From CADEEV01 sp032127875 (GTDB taxonomy: Bacteria; Acidobacteriota; Vicinamibacteria; Fen-336): a DNA stretch of 64,000 bases. A program made the translations under genes and the position numbers. Below are positions 26,422 to 34,741 of the stretch, piece after piece. Where the stretch lies: contig JAQBHI010000038.1 in NCBI GenBank assembly GCA_032127875.1, positions 18,294-82,293 on the forward strand. The letters are read 5' to 3'. Below the pieces are notes generated by a model. It was not told the DNA's origin, ran no database searches, and saw only the letters and a program-made list of their open reading frames with translations. Each line of letters begins with the position of its first letter. Positions within the stretch are counted from its first letter, which is position 1.

Positions 26422-27531
26422 TCAACCCCGTGCCGCCAGCCGGCGGCGCTCCTCGTAGGCGCGCCGTGCGATCGCCACGTCTTCGAGAAAGCGTGGCAGT
26501 TCCTCGAGCAACAGGGCCTGGGGCCCGTCGCAAAGGGCGCTGGCCGGCTCAGGGTGGACGTCCAGCAGCACCATGTTGGCGCCAGCGATCACGCCCTGGG
26601 CGGTGGCGTGGGCGATGTCGAGGATCCCGTCGGGCCCGACCGCCCTGCGCCCCACGGAGTGCGAGGGATCGATCGCCACCGGCAGCCGCGTCAGCCGCTT
26701 CACGACCGGCACGTGCGAGAAATCGACGAAGTTGCGATGCGGGTCCCCGAGGTTGGTCTTCATGCCGCGCAGGCAGAAAACGATGCGGCGATTGCCGCCG
26801 CTAGCCACGTACTCGCAGGCGTTCAGCGACTCTTCGAGAGTGATGCCCATGCCGCGCTTGAACAGCACCGGCAACTCGGTCTCCTGGCCGACCGCCTTCA
26901 GAAGTTCAAAATTCTGCGCGTTCCGGGTGCCGATCTGGAGCATCACGCCAGTGGCACGGCCCGAGGCTTCGAGGGCTCTCTGGATCTCACCGATGTGCGA
27001 CTCGTGCGTCACCTCCATGGCCACGATGCGGATCCCGTACTTGCCCGCCAGCTCGAACACCCATGGCAGGCAGGCGGCGCCCAGGCCCTGGAAGTCGTAG
27101 GGGCTGGATCGCGGCTTGAAGGCGCCGGCTCGAGTGGTGACGATGCCCAGTTGCTGGAGCAGCCGGAATACCTTCTCGAGGTTCTCGGGCGTGTCGGCGG
27201 CGCACAGTCCCGGGAAGACGTGCAGCGTGTCCTGCGAGAGCTGGACACCGTTGTAGTCGAAGCCCACGGCCTCCAGCCCCCCGTCGTGCCGGCCGATGGC
27301 GCGGAAGCTCTGGGTCACCCGCACGACCTTCTCGACCGCTTCGAACTCCTCGAACGGCGCCTGCGGGACCACACCGGTGGGCCCGAGCAGGTAAACCTCG
27401 GTCACCGAGCGGGTTGCGCCCTGGATGCGCCGCACCTCGGTGCGGACGCCGGGATAGCTCTCCGCGTGTGCGATGACCTGGCGAAGCTGCGGCGAGTCCT
27501 CCGGAAGGTTCGCCTTCATCACGATGATCAT
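26422..27531 (-). CDS. aroF: 3-deoxy-7-phosphoheptulonate synthase, type I-beta with regulatory domain
   Basis: This 369-residue enzyme condenses phosphoenolpyruvate with erythrose 4-phosphate, the first step of the shikimate pathway. Residues 1-90 form the ferredoxin-like regulatory domain of the Thermotoga type (MIIVMKANLPEDSPQL, FEAVEKVVRVTQSFRAI), usually the site of Tyr/Phe feedback. The barrel follows with AGAFKPRSSPYDFQGLG (PEP site), LQIGTRNAQNFELL, LFKRGMG, AIDPSHSVGRR and VHPEPASALCDG (metal ligands). The usual GPCSxE at the metal Cys reads GLCAAD here, so it is a somewhat divergent member. It is the last gene of an operon with a two-component system and an aldehyde dehydrogenase, 7 bp after the response regulator. 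Confidence 0.88.
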   Translation of the reverse strand: MIIVMKANLPEDSPQLRQVIAHAESYPGVRTEVRRIQGATRSVTEVYLLGPTGVVPQAPFEEFEAVEKVVRVTQSFRAIGRHDGGLEAVGFDYNGVQLSQDTLHVFPGLCAADTPENLEKVFRLLQQLGIVTTRAGAFKPRSSPYDFQGLGAACLPWVFELAGKYGIRIVAMEVTHESHIGEIQRALEASGRATGVMLQIGTRNAQNFELLKAVGQETELPVLFKRGMGITLEESLNACEYVASGGNRRIVFCLRGMKTNLGDPHRNFVDFSHVPVVKRLTRLPVAIDPSHSVGRRAVGPDGILDIAHATAQGVIAGANMVLLDVHPEPASALCDGPQALLLEELPRFLEDVAIARRAYEERRRLAARG

Positions 27532-27538
27532 GCCGGCG

Positions 27539-28255
27539 TCACGCTTCGTTTGCTCCGGAGTTCTCGACGTTCAGACGATAGCCGGCGCCGCGCACCGTCA
27601 CGAGGAGCTTCGGCTCGCGCGGATCGACCTCGAGGTAGCGGCGCAGGCGCACGATGAAGTTGTCGACGGCCCGCGTCTGTGTGTCCGGCGACAGGTTCCA
27701 GACCTTCTCCAGGATCTCCGTCTTGGGGACCACGCGACCCGCGTTCTGGACCAGCAGTTTCAGCAGCATGGCCTCGAGCAGGGTCAGTTGCTGGGTGCCG
27801 CCCTTGCCCTTGACCTCGAAGCTCGTGAAGTCCACCTCCACCTCGCCGATGCGGGCTCGCTGCGGCCCCTCGGAAGCGCCGTGCGCCCAGTCGCGGCGGC
27901 GCAGCAGGCCCTTGACCCGCGCCAGCAGCACCGTGAGCTCGAAGGGCTTCGAGAGGTAGTCGTCCGCGCCGGCTTCGAGGCCATGGACCATGTCCTCGGG
28001 CAGGCCCTTGGCGGTCAGCATCAGCGTCGGGGTGAAGTTGCCGGCCTTGCGCAGGCGATCCACCAACTCGAAGCCATCCATCCCCGGAAGCATCACGTCG
28101 AGCAGGATCAGGTCCCAGGCGGGCCCCCGGCGCAAGCGTTCGAAGGCCTCGGCGCCGTCGCCCACCACGTCGACCTCGTAGCCCTCGAGCTCGAGGTTGA
28201 ACTTGATGCCCTGCGCGAGGTGGGACTCGTCTTCGACGACCAGCAGCCGCGCCAT
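27539..28255 (-). CDS. OmpR/PhoB-family response regulator
   Basis: This encodes 238 residues. The receiver domain (1-120) has the acidic pair E8/D9, the phosphoacceptor D53 in LILLDVMLPGMDG, the switch Thr in LMLTAKG and the Lys in YLSKPF. The C-terminal winged-helix DNA-binding domain (~140-232) has EAMLLKLLVQNAGRVV and TRAVDNFIVRLRRYLE followed by the VRGAGYRL wing. It should be phosphorylated by the histidine kinase encoded 7 bp upstream. Its targets are unknown; the operon itself is the first candidate. Confidence 0.93.
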   Translation of the reverse strand: MARLLVVEDESHLAQGIKFNLELEGYEVDVVGDGAEAFERLRRGPAWDLILLDVMLPGMDGFELVDRLRKAGNFTPTLMLTAKGLPEDMVHGLEAGADDYLSKPFELTVLLARVKGLLRRRDWAHGASEGPQRARIGEVEVDFTSFEVKGKGGTQQLTLLEAMLLKLLVQNAGRVVPKTEILEKVWNLSPDTQTRAVDNFIVRLRRYLEVDPREPKLLVTVRGAGYRLNVENSGANEA

Positions 28256-28262
28256 GCCTGGC

Positions 28263-29258
28263 CTAAACCGCGGCCTTGGAGCGAGGCATCGGGGCGACGA
28301 CTGGCGCCGGGGCCTCAGCGGCGAGCACGCCCGGCAGCGTTATCGTGAACACCGATCCGCGGTCGGGGCCCGGGCTCTCGGCGGAAACGGTGCCGTGATG
28401 ACCCTTCATCACGGACTTCACTATGAACAGGCCCAGACCCGTCCCGGGGCGGCTGCGCCGCACCTCCGTGCCGATGCGGTAGAAGCGGTTGAAGATGAAA
28501 GCGAGGTGCGCCCGGCTCATCCCGATGCCATGGTCCCGCACGCGCAAGTGGGCCTGGCCGTCGCCATGGTTCCCCACTTCGACCTCGACGTGCACGCCAT
28601 CCTTCGAGTACTTGACCGCGTTCTCGAGCAGGTTGAGCGCGGCGGTCTCGAGCGCCGGCGCGTCGCCACGCAGCGCCAGCGTCTCCGGACCTTCATAACC
28701 AATCGCTTCGGGCGGAAGCTGGTGTCGGGTGCGCGTCAGGTCGATCGCCCGCCGCACCAGTTTGGCAAAATCCAGCGGCTGCGGGTCGACCACGGGCCGG
28801 TCGGTGTACATGGCAGCGTTCAGTACATTGTTGATCGTCGCATTCAGGCGTTCGATGTCCTGGCGCATCGTCTTGTAGAAGTCCTGGCGACGGCTCTCCG
28901 GCAGATCGCGCAGCTCGAGCGTATCGAGATACAGCTTGAGCGAGGCGACGGGCGTCTTCAGCTCGTGGGTCACGGCCGAGACGAAGTTGGACTGCCGCTC
29001 GTTGAGGCGCACCTCCCGGATCAGCAGGATCACCAGCAGTCCGAGCCCCCCGATCAAGAGCAGGAACAGCACCAGGCCAAAGAAATAGACGACGAAGCGC
29101 AGGGTCTGGAAATCGCTCGCGACCCTGGCTTCCTCCGAGGCGAGGAACTGCCAGCCGAGTGTCAGCGCCACAGCCACCGTGATGAGGAAGATCCCCATCG
29201 TGACGTGGAACCACTTGGGACGCCTGCCGGAAGACAGCTGCGAACCGGAGACGGCCAT
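28263..29258 (-). CDS. Membrane sensor histidine kinase with minimal sensor loop
   Basis: This encodes 331 residues. Two membrane helices (about 19-39 and 55-80) enclose only ~14 extracytoplasmic residues. No HAMP domain is evident before the dimerisation domain, which carries H98 in AVTHELKTPVASLK. The ATPase domain shows ALNLLENAVKYSKDG (N box), RVRDHGIGMSRAHLAFIFNRFYR (G1/F) and GTGLGLFIVKSVMKGHHG (G2). The short loop resembles intramembrane-sensing kinases, which detect membrane or envelope state through a partner (inference). The ATG at 29258 is 2 bp after the aldehyde dehydrogenase stop. The longer open frame upstream lies inside that gene and is not coding. Confidence 0.9.
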   Translation of the reverse strand: MAVSGSQLSSGRRPKWFHVTMGIFLITVAVALTLGWQFLASEEARVASDFQTLRFVVYFFGLVLFLLLIGGLGLLVILLIREVRLNERQSNFVSAVTHELKTPVASLKLYLDTLELRDLPESRRQDFYKTMRQDIERLNATINNVLNAAMYTDRPVVDPQPLDFAKLVRRAIDLTRTRHQLPPEAIGYEGPETLALRGDAPALETAALNLLENAVKYSKDGVHVEVEVGNHGDGQAHLRVRDHGIGMSRAHLAFIFNRFYRIGTEVRRSRPGTGLGLFIVKSVMKGHHGTVSAESPGPDRGSVFTITLPGVLAAEAPAPVVAPMPRSKAAV

Positions 29259-29260
29259 GC

Positions 29261-30931
29261 TCAAAACAGCTTGTCGAGGTTGCGCAGAAGCGTGAGAAGC
29301 CGCATGCGGCGCCAGAAGCGCGGCTTGCTGGCGAGCGCCAGCTGGCCCCGCAAGCGCGTCGCGAGCGATCGACCGTGCAGCGCCCGGCCCGCCATCGCCA
29401 TGAAGGCCTCGAAATCGCGGCCGTAGGGATACCACCACAGCATCGGCCGGCGGCTTGGGTCCCAGCTGACGTACTTGGCCTGCGTCATCTCGCGCAGGCC
29501 GAGCACGCCATGGGCGCGACCGATCCCGCTGTGGCGCCTGCCACCGTATGGCGCCGCCGGCTCGCCCAGGCTCGAGACACAGTCGTTGATGCTGACGACG
29601 CTGGCGTGAAGCTCGCTCTGCAAGCGCTCGGCCGTGCGCCGATCCCGGGTCCAGGCGCTGGCCGTGAGGCCGTACTCGCTGTCGTTCGCGAGCCGCACCG
29701 CCTCGTCGAGATTCGGCACCCGGATGATCGGCAGCACGGGACCGAAGGTCTCCTCGCGAATCACCCGCATCGAGTGCTTCACGTTCGTCAGCACGGTGGG
29801 CGGATAGAAGAAGCCCGGGCCCTGGGGACGCTCGCCTCCAGCCAGCACCGAAGCGCCCAGGGCGACGGCGTCCCGCACGTGCTCCTCGACGATGGCTCGC
29901 TGTCGTTCCAGCGTCATCGGGCCGACATCGACTTCCTCGCGCAACGGGTCGCCCACCCGGAGTTTCCGGGTCTGCTCGAGGACCCTGGCGATGAAGGCAT
30001 CGGCCACTGGTTCCTCGACGTAGACGCGCTCGACCGAGACGCAGGTCTGACCCGCGTTCACGAACGCCCCCCAGACGATGCCGCGCACCGCCTGATCCAG
30101 ATCGGCGTCGCGGCACACGACGGCCGGGTCCTTGCCACCCAGCTCCAGCAGCACCGGCGTCAGGTTCTTCGCGGCGCCCACCATCACCTTCTTGCCGGTG
30201 CCGACGCTGCCGATGAACAGGATCTTGCCGATGCGCTGATCCTCGACGAGCGCCGGCGCCTGGCTATCCTCCGTCGCGATCACGTTCAGGGCGCCTTCGG
30301 GAAAGCCGGCCTTGCGGAACACGTCGCCGAGCTTGAGGCCGACGAGTGTCGTGGCCGGCGCCGGCTTCAGCACGACGCTGTTGCCTGCCGCGAGTGCCGA
30401 GGCCGCGCCCGAGAGCGAGAGGAAGAACGGGTAGTTCCAGGGCGTGATCACGAGCACGACGCCGAACGGCTCGTAGCGGATGCGCGAGCGCTTGTGGGCG
30501 AACAGCAAGACGCCGCTCTCGAGCGGCTCGTCGCGCAAGGCCGCCTCGGCATGCTGGGCCAGGTGTTTCAGGGTCTCGAGCGCAGGGAAGATCTCCACGG
30601 CCAGCGCCTCGGCTGTTGGCTTGCCCTGCTCCCGGGCGATCAGCCGCGCGATCTCGCCAGCGTCTTCGACGATGACGTCGCGCGCCCGCAGCAGCAACCG
30701 GCCCCGCTCGCGGAACGACAGCGCGCCCCAGGACGGCGCTGCCGCGTGTGCGGCGGTTACGGCCGCTTGCGTCTGCTCAGCGTCGAGCAGGCTCGCGCGC
30801 GCGAACGCCTCGCCCGTCGCCGGCGACACCGCGTCGCGGAAGCCGGCACGCCCCACGACCTCGCGGTTGCCGACCCAGGAGTGCTGTGTCGCGAGGGCTC
30901 CGACCACGGGCCTCTCCAGCGCTGTCGCCAT
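29261..30931 (-). CDS. Aldehyde dehydrogenase family protein with basic C-terminal extension
   Basis: This 556-residue NAD(P)-dependent enzyme oxidises an aldehyde to the acid; the substrate is unknown. Key parts are ITPWNYPFFLSLSGAASALAAGN (cofactor entry), LLELGGKDPAVVC (general base Glu), NAGQTCVSVERVYVEE (catalytic Cys) and EETFGPVLPI. The last ~65 residues go beyond the usual ~480-500 length and end in an amphipathic, Arg/Leu-rich stretch (FWRRMRLLTLLRNLDKLF) that could hold it at the membrane, as in fatty-aldehyde dehydrogenases (inference). It is the first gene of the operon ALDH - kinase - regulator - DAHP synthase. A TAGAAT box ends 6 bp from the ATG, so the mRNA may be leaderless. 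Confidence 0.9.
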   Translation of the reverse strand: MATALERPVVGALATQHSWVGNREVVGRAGFRDAVSPATGEAFARASLLDAEQTQAAVTAAHAAAPSWGALSFRERGRLLLRARDVIVEDAGEIARLIAREQGKPTAEALAVEIFPALETLKHLAQHAEAALRDEPLESGVLLFAHKRSRIRYEPFGVVLVITPWNYPFFLSLSGAASALAAGNSVVLKPAPATTLVGLKLGDVFRKAGFPEGALNVIATEDSQAPALVEDQRIGKILFIGSVGTGKKVMVGAAKNLTPVLLELGGKDPAVVCRDADLDQAVRGIVWGAFVNAGQTCVSVERVYVEEPVADAFIARVLEQTRKLRVGDPLREEVDVGPMTLERQRAIVEEHVRDAVALGASVLAGGERPQGPGFFYPPTVLTNVKHSMRVIREETFGPVLPIIRVPNLDEAVRLANDSEYGLTASAWTRDRRTAERLQSELHASVVSINDCVSSLGEPAAPYGGRRHSGIGRAHGVLGLREMTQAKYVSWDPSRRPMLWWYPYGRDFEAFMAMAGRALHGRSLATRLRGQLALASKPRFWRRMRLLTLLRNLDKLF

Positions 30932-30937
30932 CGCCCC

Positions 30938-30943
30938 ATTCTA
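30938..30943 (-). promoter_or_regulatory. -10 box (TAGAAT) 6 bp from the ALDH start
   Basis: On the minus strand TAGAAT is separated from the ATG at 30931 by GGGGCG. A promoter here would start transcription at or next to the start codon, giving a leaderless or near-leaderless mRNA. No good -35 is visible. Confidence 0.4.
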
Positions 30944-30974
30944 CGCCCGCTACCTGTCGGCGCCGGAGGTCGGC

Positions 30975-32696
30975 ATGCTAGGCTTTCGAGGCTTGGAGGC
31001 TCGGCGTCAGCTCGCGATCGGCCTGACACTCGTCGTGGGGGCTCTCCCCACGGCGGCCGCGAGCCCGCCACCCTCCGTGCTGCTCGTCACCGTCGACACG
31101 CTGCGCGCCGATCGCATCGGCGCGTACGGTGACGGCGCTGCCCACACGCCGGCGATGGACGCTCTGGCTCGCGCCGGCGTCTTGTTCGAATCCGCCTTCG
31201 CGCCCGCCCCGATCACGCTCCCGTCCCACGCCACGATGCTGACCGGTCTCCTCCCGCCGGCGCACGGCGTGCGCGGCAACGGCAGCTTCGCGCTCGGGCC
31301 CGGACCGCGTACCCTCGCTGAGGCACTGAAGGCGCGCGGCCTGCGCACGGCGGCGTTCGTCGGGGCGCTCCCTCTGGCTCGGCGCTTCGGGCTGGCCCGG
31401 GGTTTCGATCACTACGATGACGCCCTGCAGCGCGCGCCGGGATTGCACTTCGAGTTCCCGGAACGTCGGGCCGACCGCGTCGCGGCAGCCGCGCGCGCCT
31501 GGCTCGCGAGCGAGTCCGGCCCGGTGTTCGTGTGGGTCCACCTCTACGATCCCCACGCACCCTACGATCCTCCGGCAGCGTTCCGCCGGAAGGATCCCTA
31601 CCGCGGCGAGATCGCATTCGCGGACCAGGCACTCGGCGAGTTGCTCGCGAGCTGGGATGCGCGGCCTGGGAGCTCGCTCGTGGTGCTCACCGCAGACCAC
31701 GGCGAAGCCTTCGGCGAGCACGAGGAGGAGAGCCACAGCCTGTTCGTCTACGACACCACGCTGCGCGTGCCGCTGATCCTGCGGGGCACGGGCGTGCCGG
31801 TGGGGCGCCGCGTCAAGGGCGCAGTGGGCCTCGTCGATCTCGCCGCGACAGTGGCCGATCTCGCGGGCTCGGCGGGCCTTCCCGGCTCGTCACTGCGCAG
31901 CCAGTGGAGCGCGGCCCCGAGGCCGCTCGGGCCGCTCTACGCGGAGACCCTCGCCCCCCAACTCGACTTCGGCTGGAGCGATCTCCGCGCCTGGCGAGAG
32001 GGCCGCTACAAGCTGATCCGCGCCCCGAAGCCCGAGCTGTTCGACGTGGCTGCCGATCCCGGAGAGACGATCAACCTGATCGCGCGCGAGCCCGCGCGCG
32101 CGGCGCAAATGGCCGCGGCCCTCGAGGCAGTGCTCGAGGGCGAAGTCGCAAGCCCGCGCGCCGTCGACCCCGAGACCGCCGAGCGCCTGCGCAGTCTCGG
32201 TTATGCGCAAGGCCCCGGCGGAAGCGGCTCCGGCGCCGATCCGAAGGACCGCACCACGGTCGCCCGCAGGATCGCCCAGGCCGTGGGCCCGTTCGAGGGC
32301 CCGGAAGACGTAGCCCGCACCTACCGGGCGATCGCGGGCCTCGACCCCGGGAACCCCCTGGTGAACTTCCGGCTCGCCGATGCGCTGCTGCGCGCGGGCC
32401 ACAGCCACGAAGCAATCCCTTTCTTCGCAAGGGTCGTCGACGGCGGGCCACGCAGCGCTGACCCGTTCGTGGGTCTCGCCACCGCCTACGCCCAGGAGGG
32501 CCGCCTCGACGAGGCGAAGCAGGTCCTGGAGCGTGCCCTCGTCGTGGACCCGGCAAGCGGCCAGGCGCGCTACAACCTGGGCGAGATCGCGCGCAGCCGG
32601 GGGGACGACGTGGTGGCCCGCAAGATGTACGAGGCCGCCCTCGCGGATCCGCTGACACGCGCGCGTGCGCAGGCTCGCCTCAAGGAGCTTCCGTGA
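30975..32696 (+). CDS. Sulfatase-fold-TPR fusion protein, Thr nucleophile
   Basis: This encodes 573 residues. The N-terminal Sec-type signal (LAIGLTLVVGALPTAAASPP) implies export. The sulfatase-fold domain has VTVDTLRADRIGAYG, PITLPSHATMLTG (Thr at the nucleophile position), HLYDPHAPYDPPAAF and TADHGEAFGEHEEESHS. The last metal-site residues differ slightly from the other copies. The LRSLGYAQG linker at about 425 is followed by three TPRs (NPLVNFRLADALLRAGHSHE, VGLATAYAQEGRLDEA). The ATG at 30975 has GGAGGTCGGC upstream. It overlaps the next gene by four bases (GTGA), repeating the layout of 12597/14888. It is divergent from ALDH with 43 bp between. Confidence 0.86.
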   Translation: MLGFRGLEARRQLAIGLTLVVGALPTAAASPPPSVLLVTVDTLRADRIGAYGDGAAHTPAMDALARAGVLFESAFAPAPITLPSHATMLTGLLPPAHGVRGNGSFALGPGPRTLAEALKARGLRTAAFVGALPLARRFGLARGFDHYDDALQRAPGLHFEFPERRADRVAAAARAWLASESGPVFVWVHLYDPHAPYDPPAAFRRKDPYRGEIAFADQALGELLASWDARPGSSLVVLTADHGEAFGEHEEESHSLFVYDTTLRVPLILRGTGVPVGRRVKGAVGLVDLAATVADLAGSAGLPGSSLRSQWSAAPRPLGPLYAETLAPQLDFGWSDLRAWREGRYKLIRAPKPELFDVAADPGETINLIAREPARAAQMAAALEAVLEGEVASPRAVDPETAERLRSLGYAQGPGGSGSGADPKDRTTVARRIAQAVGPFEGPEDVARTYRAIAGLDPGNPLVNFRLADALLRAGHSHEAIPFFARVVDGGPRSADPFVGLATAYAQEGRLDEAKQVLERALVVDPASGQARYNLGEIARSRGDDVVARKMYEAALADPLTRARAQARLKELP

Positions 32697-34741
32697 CACG
32701 GCGGTTGGCACTGGTGAGCCTGGTCGCAACTCTCGCTGCCTGCCAGGGGCGAACGCTGCGCCCGCCCTCGGAGGGCGCGAGCCTGCTGCTCATCACGCTG
32801 GACACGCTGCGCGCCGATCGTCTGGGCGCCTACGGCCACCCGGGCGGGCTCACACCGCGCCTCGACGCCTTGGCCGCTGGCGGGGTCGTCTTCGGCGAGG
32901 CCCTCGCCTCCGTGCCGCTCACGTTGCCGTCGCACGCGACGATCCTCTCGGGGCTCGAGCCACCGCGCCACGGTGTCCACGACAACGGCTCGTACGTGTT
33001 CCCCCGCGAACTCGACACGCTCGCGACGCTCCTCAGGCCCCGCGGCTACGCGACGGGCGCCTTCGTCGGCGCCTACGTGCTCGACCGCCGCTTCGGCCTC
33101 GCGCGGGGCTTCGAGCTGTACGACGACCGCATCGAACGCGGCAACGCGGGTGGCAGCGTCCTGGAATCAGAGCGCTCCTGCGAGGCGGTCGTCGCCGCTG
33201 CCCGGGAATGGATGGGCCGGCAGAGGACGCGCTTCGCGGCCTGGGTGCATCTGTACGATGCTCACGCACCCTACGCTCCGCCGGCGCCGTTCCGCGAGGC
33301 CCATGAGGATCAGCCATACGACGGGGAGGTCGCGCATCTCGACGGCTGCGTCGGCGCCCTGCTCGACGCCGCGGGCCCCCAGGTGCTGGCGGCCGTCGTC
33401 GCCGATCACGGCGAGGCTCTCGGGGAACATGGCGAGCCCACCCACGGCTTTTTCGTGTATCAGTCGACGCTGCGCATTCCCTTTCTCATGTCCGGCCCCA
33501 GCATAGCGCGCGGGGTGCGCAAGAGCGGCGTCGCACGCACGCGCGATGTGCTGCCGACGCTGCTGGGGCGACTGGGCGTGCCCGCGCCAGCAGGCCTCGA
33601 CGGCGTGGACCTGTTCACGCATGCGCCGGGCGGCGAGTCGTACGCCGAGAGCGTTTACCCGGCAACTTTCGGATGGGCGCCACTGCGCTCGTTTCGAACG
33701 GGCCGCTTCAAGCGCATCGAGGCGCCGCGGCCCGAACTCTTCGATCTGGAGGCGGACCCGGGTGAGACCCGCAACTTGATCGAGCAGCACCCCCTGGAAG
33801 CGGGTCGATTGAAGGAGGCGCTCGTGAGGTTTCGAGCCCACGAGCGAGCGGCTGCCGCGGCACCCACCGAACCAGAGGTCGCCGAGCGGCTCAAGGCACT
33901 GGGCTACGTGGCGTCGACGCGACTCGCCAGCGACGAGGAGGCCACGCGCATCGATCCGAAGGATGCGCTGCCTGTGTTCCGTGCCTACGAGGGGGCCGCC
34001 TGGGCAGCCGCTCGTGGCGACCACGCGACAGCGGTGAAGGCGTTGACGCCGCTGGTCGCTCGCGAACCGAAGAACCCCGTGTTCCGGCGTGGGCTGGCGG
34101 CATCGCTGCGCCAACAGGGCCGCGAGCGGGAGGCGGTATCGCTTCTCGCCACGCTCGATGACGTGGCCGGCCGCGATGCCGCCGCCTGGCACGAGCGCGC
34201 GGTGGCCCTGGCCCAGGCTGGGCGGGTCACGGATGCCATCGACAGCGAGGGCCGAGCGATAGCGCTCAATGCCCTGTTGCCGGAGCCCTTCGTCCATCTC
34301 GGTGTTCTCGAGGCCGGCCGCGGGCGGATGCACGAAGCCCTGCGCGCCTTCGAGACCGCGACGCTCCTCGATCCCAACAACGCCGTTGCCTGGAACAATC
34401 GCGGCAACGCGTTGCGCGCGCTGGGCCGCGATGAGGCGGCCGAGAGCGCTTACCGGAAGGCGTCCGAGTTGGCGCCGAACGATCCCGACCCGCGAAACGG
34501 CCTGGGGGTGATGCTGGTGCAGGCGGGCCGCCTCGCCGAAGCCGAGGCGATCTTCACCCATCTCACGAGCGTGGCGCCCGAGCTCGCCGAGGCGCACCTC
34601 AACCTGGCTGTGGTCCTCGCCAAGCTGGCCCGGCCAGGCGACGCGAGGGTCGAGATCGACCACGTGCTGCGTTCGCCGGGAAGCGCCGAGATCAAAACCC
34701 GTGCGCGCGCCCTCCGAGAGGCTTTGACAACCCAACGGTAG
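32693..34741 (+). CDS. Sulfatase-fold-TPR lipoprotein, Thr nucleophile
   Basis: This encodes 682 residues. The lipobox LAAC with Cys at about 17 marks a lipoprotein. The catalytic domain has ITLDTLRADRLGAYG, PLTLPSHATILSG (Thr nucleophile), HLYDAHAPYAPPAPF and VADHGEALGEHGEPTHG. The linker LKALGYVAS (~400) precedes six to seven TPRs, including EPFVHLGVLEAGRGRMHEAL and AVAWNNRGNALRALGRDEAA. It is related to the 14888 protein and likewise follows a non-lipoprotein partner with a 4-bp overlap (GTG at 32693). The next gene, a TonB-dependent receptor, is separated by a 216-bp leader and is probably transcribed independently. Confidence 0.87.
   Translation: MTRRLALVSLVATLAACQGRTLRPPSEGASLLLITLDTLRADRLGAYGHPGGLTPRLDALAAGGVVFGEALASVPLTLPSHATILSGLEPPRHGVHDNGSYVFPRELDTLATLLRPRGYATGAFVGAYVLDRRFGLARGFELYDDRIERGNAGGSVLESERSCEAVVAAAREWMGRQRTRFAAWVHLYDAHAPYAPPAPFREAHEDQPYDGEVAHLDGCVGALLDAAGPQVLAAVVADHGEALGEHGEPTHGFFVYQSTLRIPFLMSGPSIARGVRKSGVARTRDVLPTLLGRLGVPAPAGLDGVDLFTHAPGGESYAESVYPATFGWAPLRSFRTGRFKRIEAPRPELFDLEADPGETRNLIEQHPLEAGRLKEALVRFRAHERAAAAAPTEPEVAERLKALGYVASTRLASDEEATRIDPKDALPVFRAYEGAAWAAARGDHATAVKALTPLVAREPKNPVFRRGLAASLRQQGREREAVSLLATLDDVAGRDAAAWHERAVALAQAGRVTDAIDSEGRAIALNALLPEPFVHLGVLEAGRGRMHEALRAFETATLLDPNNAVAWNNRGNALRALGRDEAAESAYRKASELAPNDPDPRNGLGVMLVQAGRLAEAEAIFTHLTSVAPELAEAHLNLAVVLAKLARPGDARVEIDHVLRSPGSAEIKTRARALREALTTQR

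Noticed and set aside
28263..30116. 617-residue version of the histidine kinase
   Set aside because: The extra N-terminal part is an out-of-frame reading of the aldehyde dehydrogenase gene; the kinase starts at 29258 just after the ALDH stop.
10667..34741. Calling the five alkaline-phosphatase-superfamily proteins arylsulfatases
   Set aside because: The formylglycine Cys/Ser and the following Arg are absent in all five; only the fold and metal motifs support the family.
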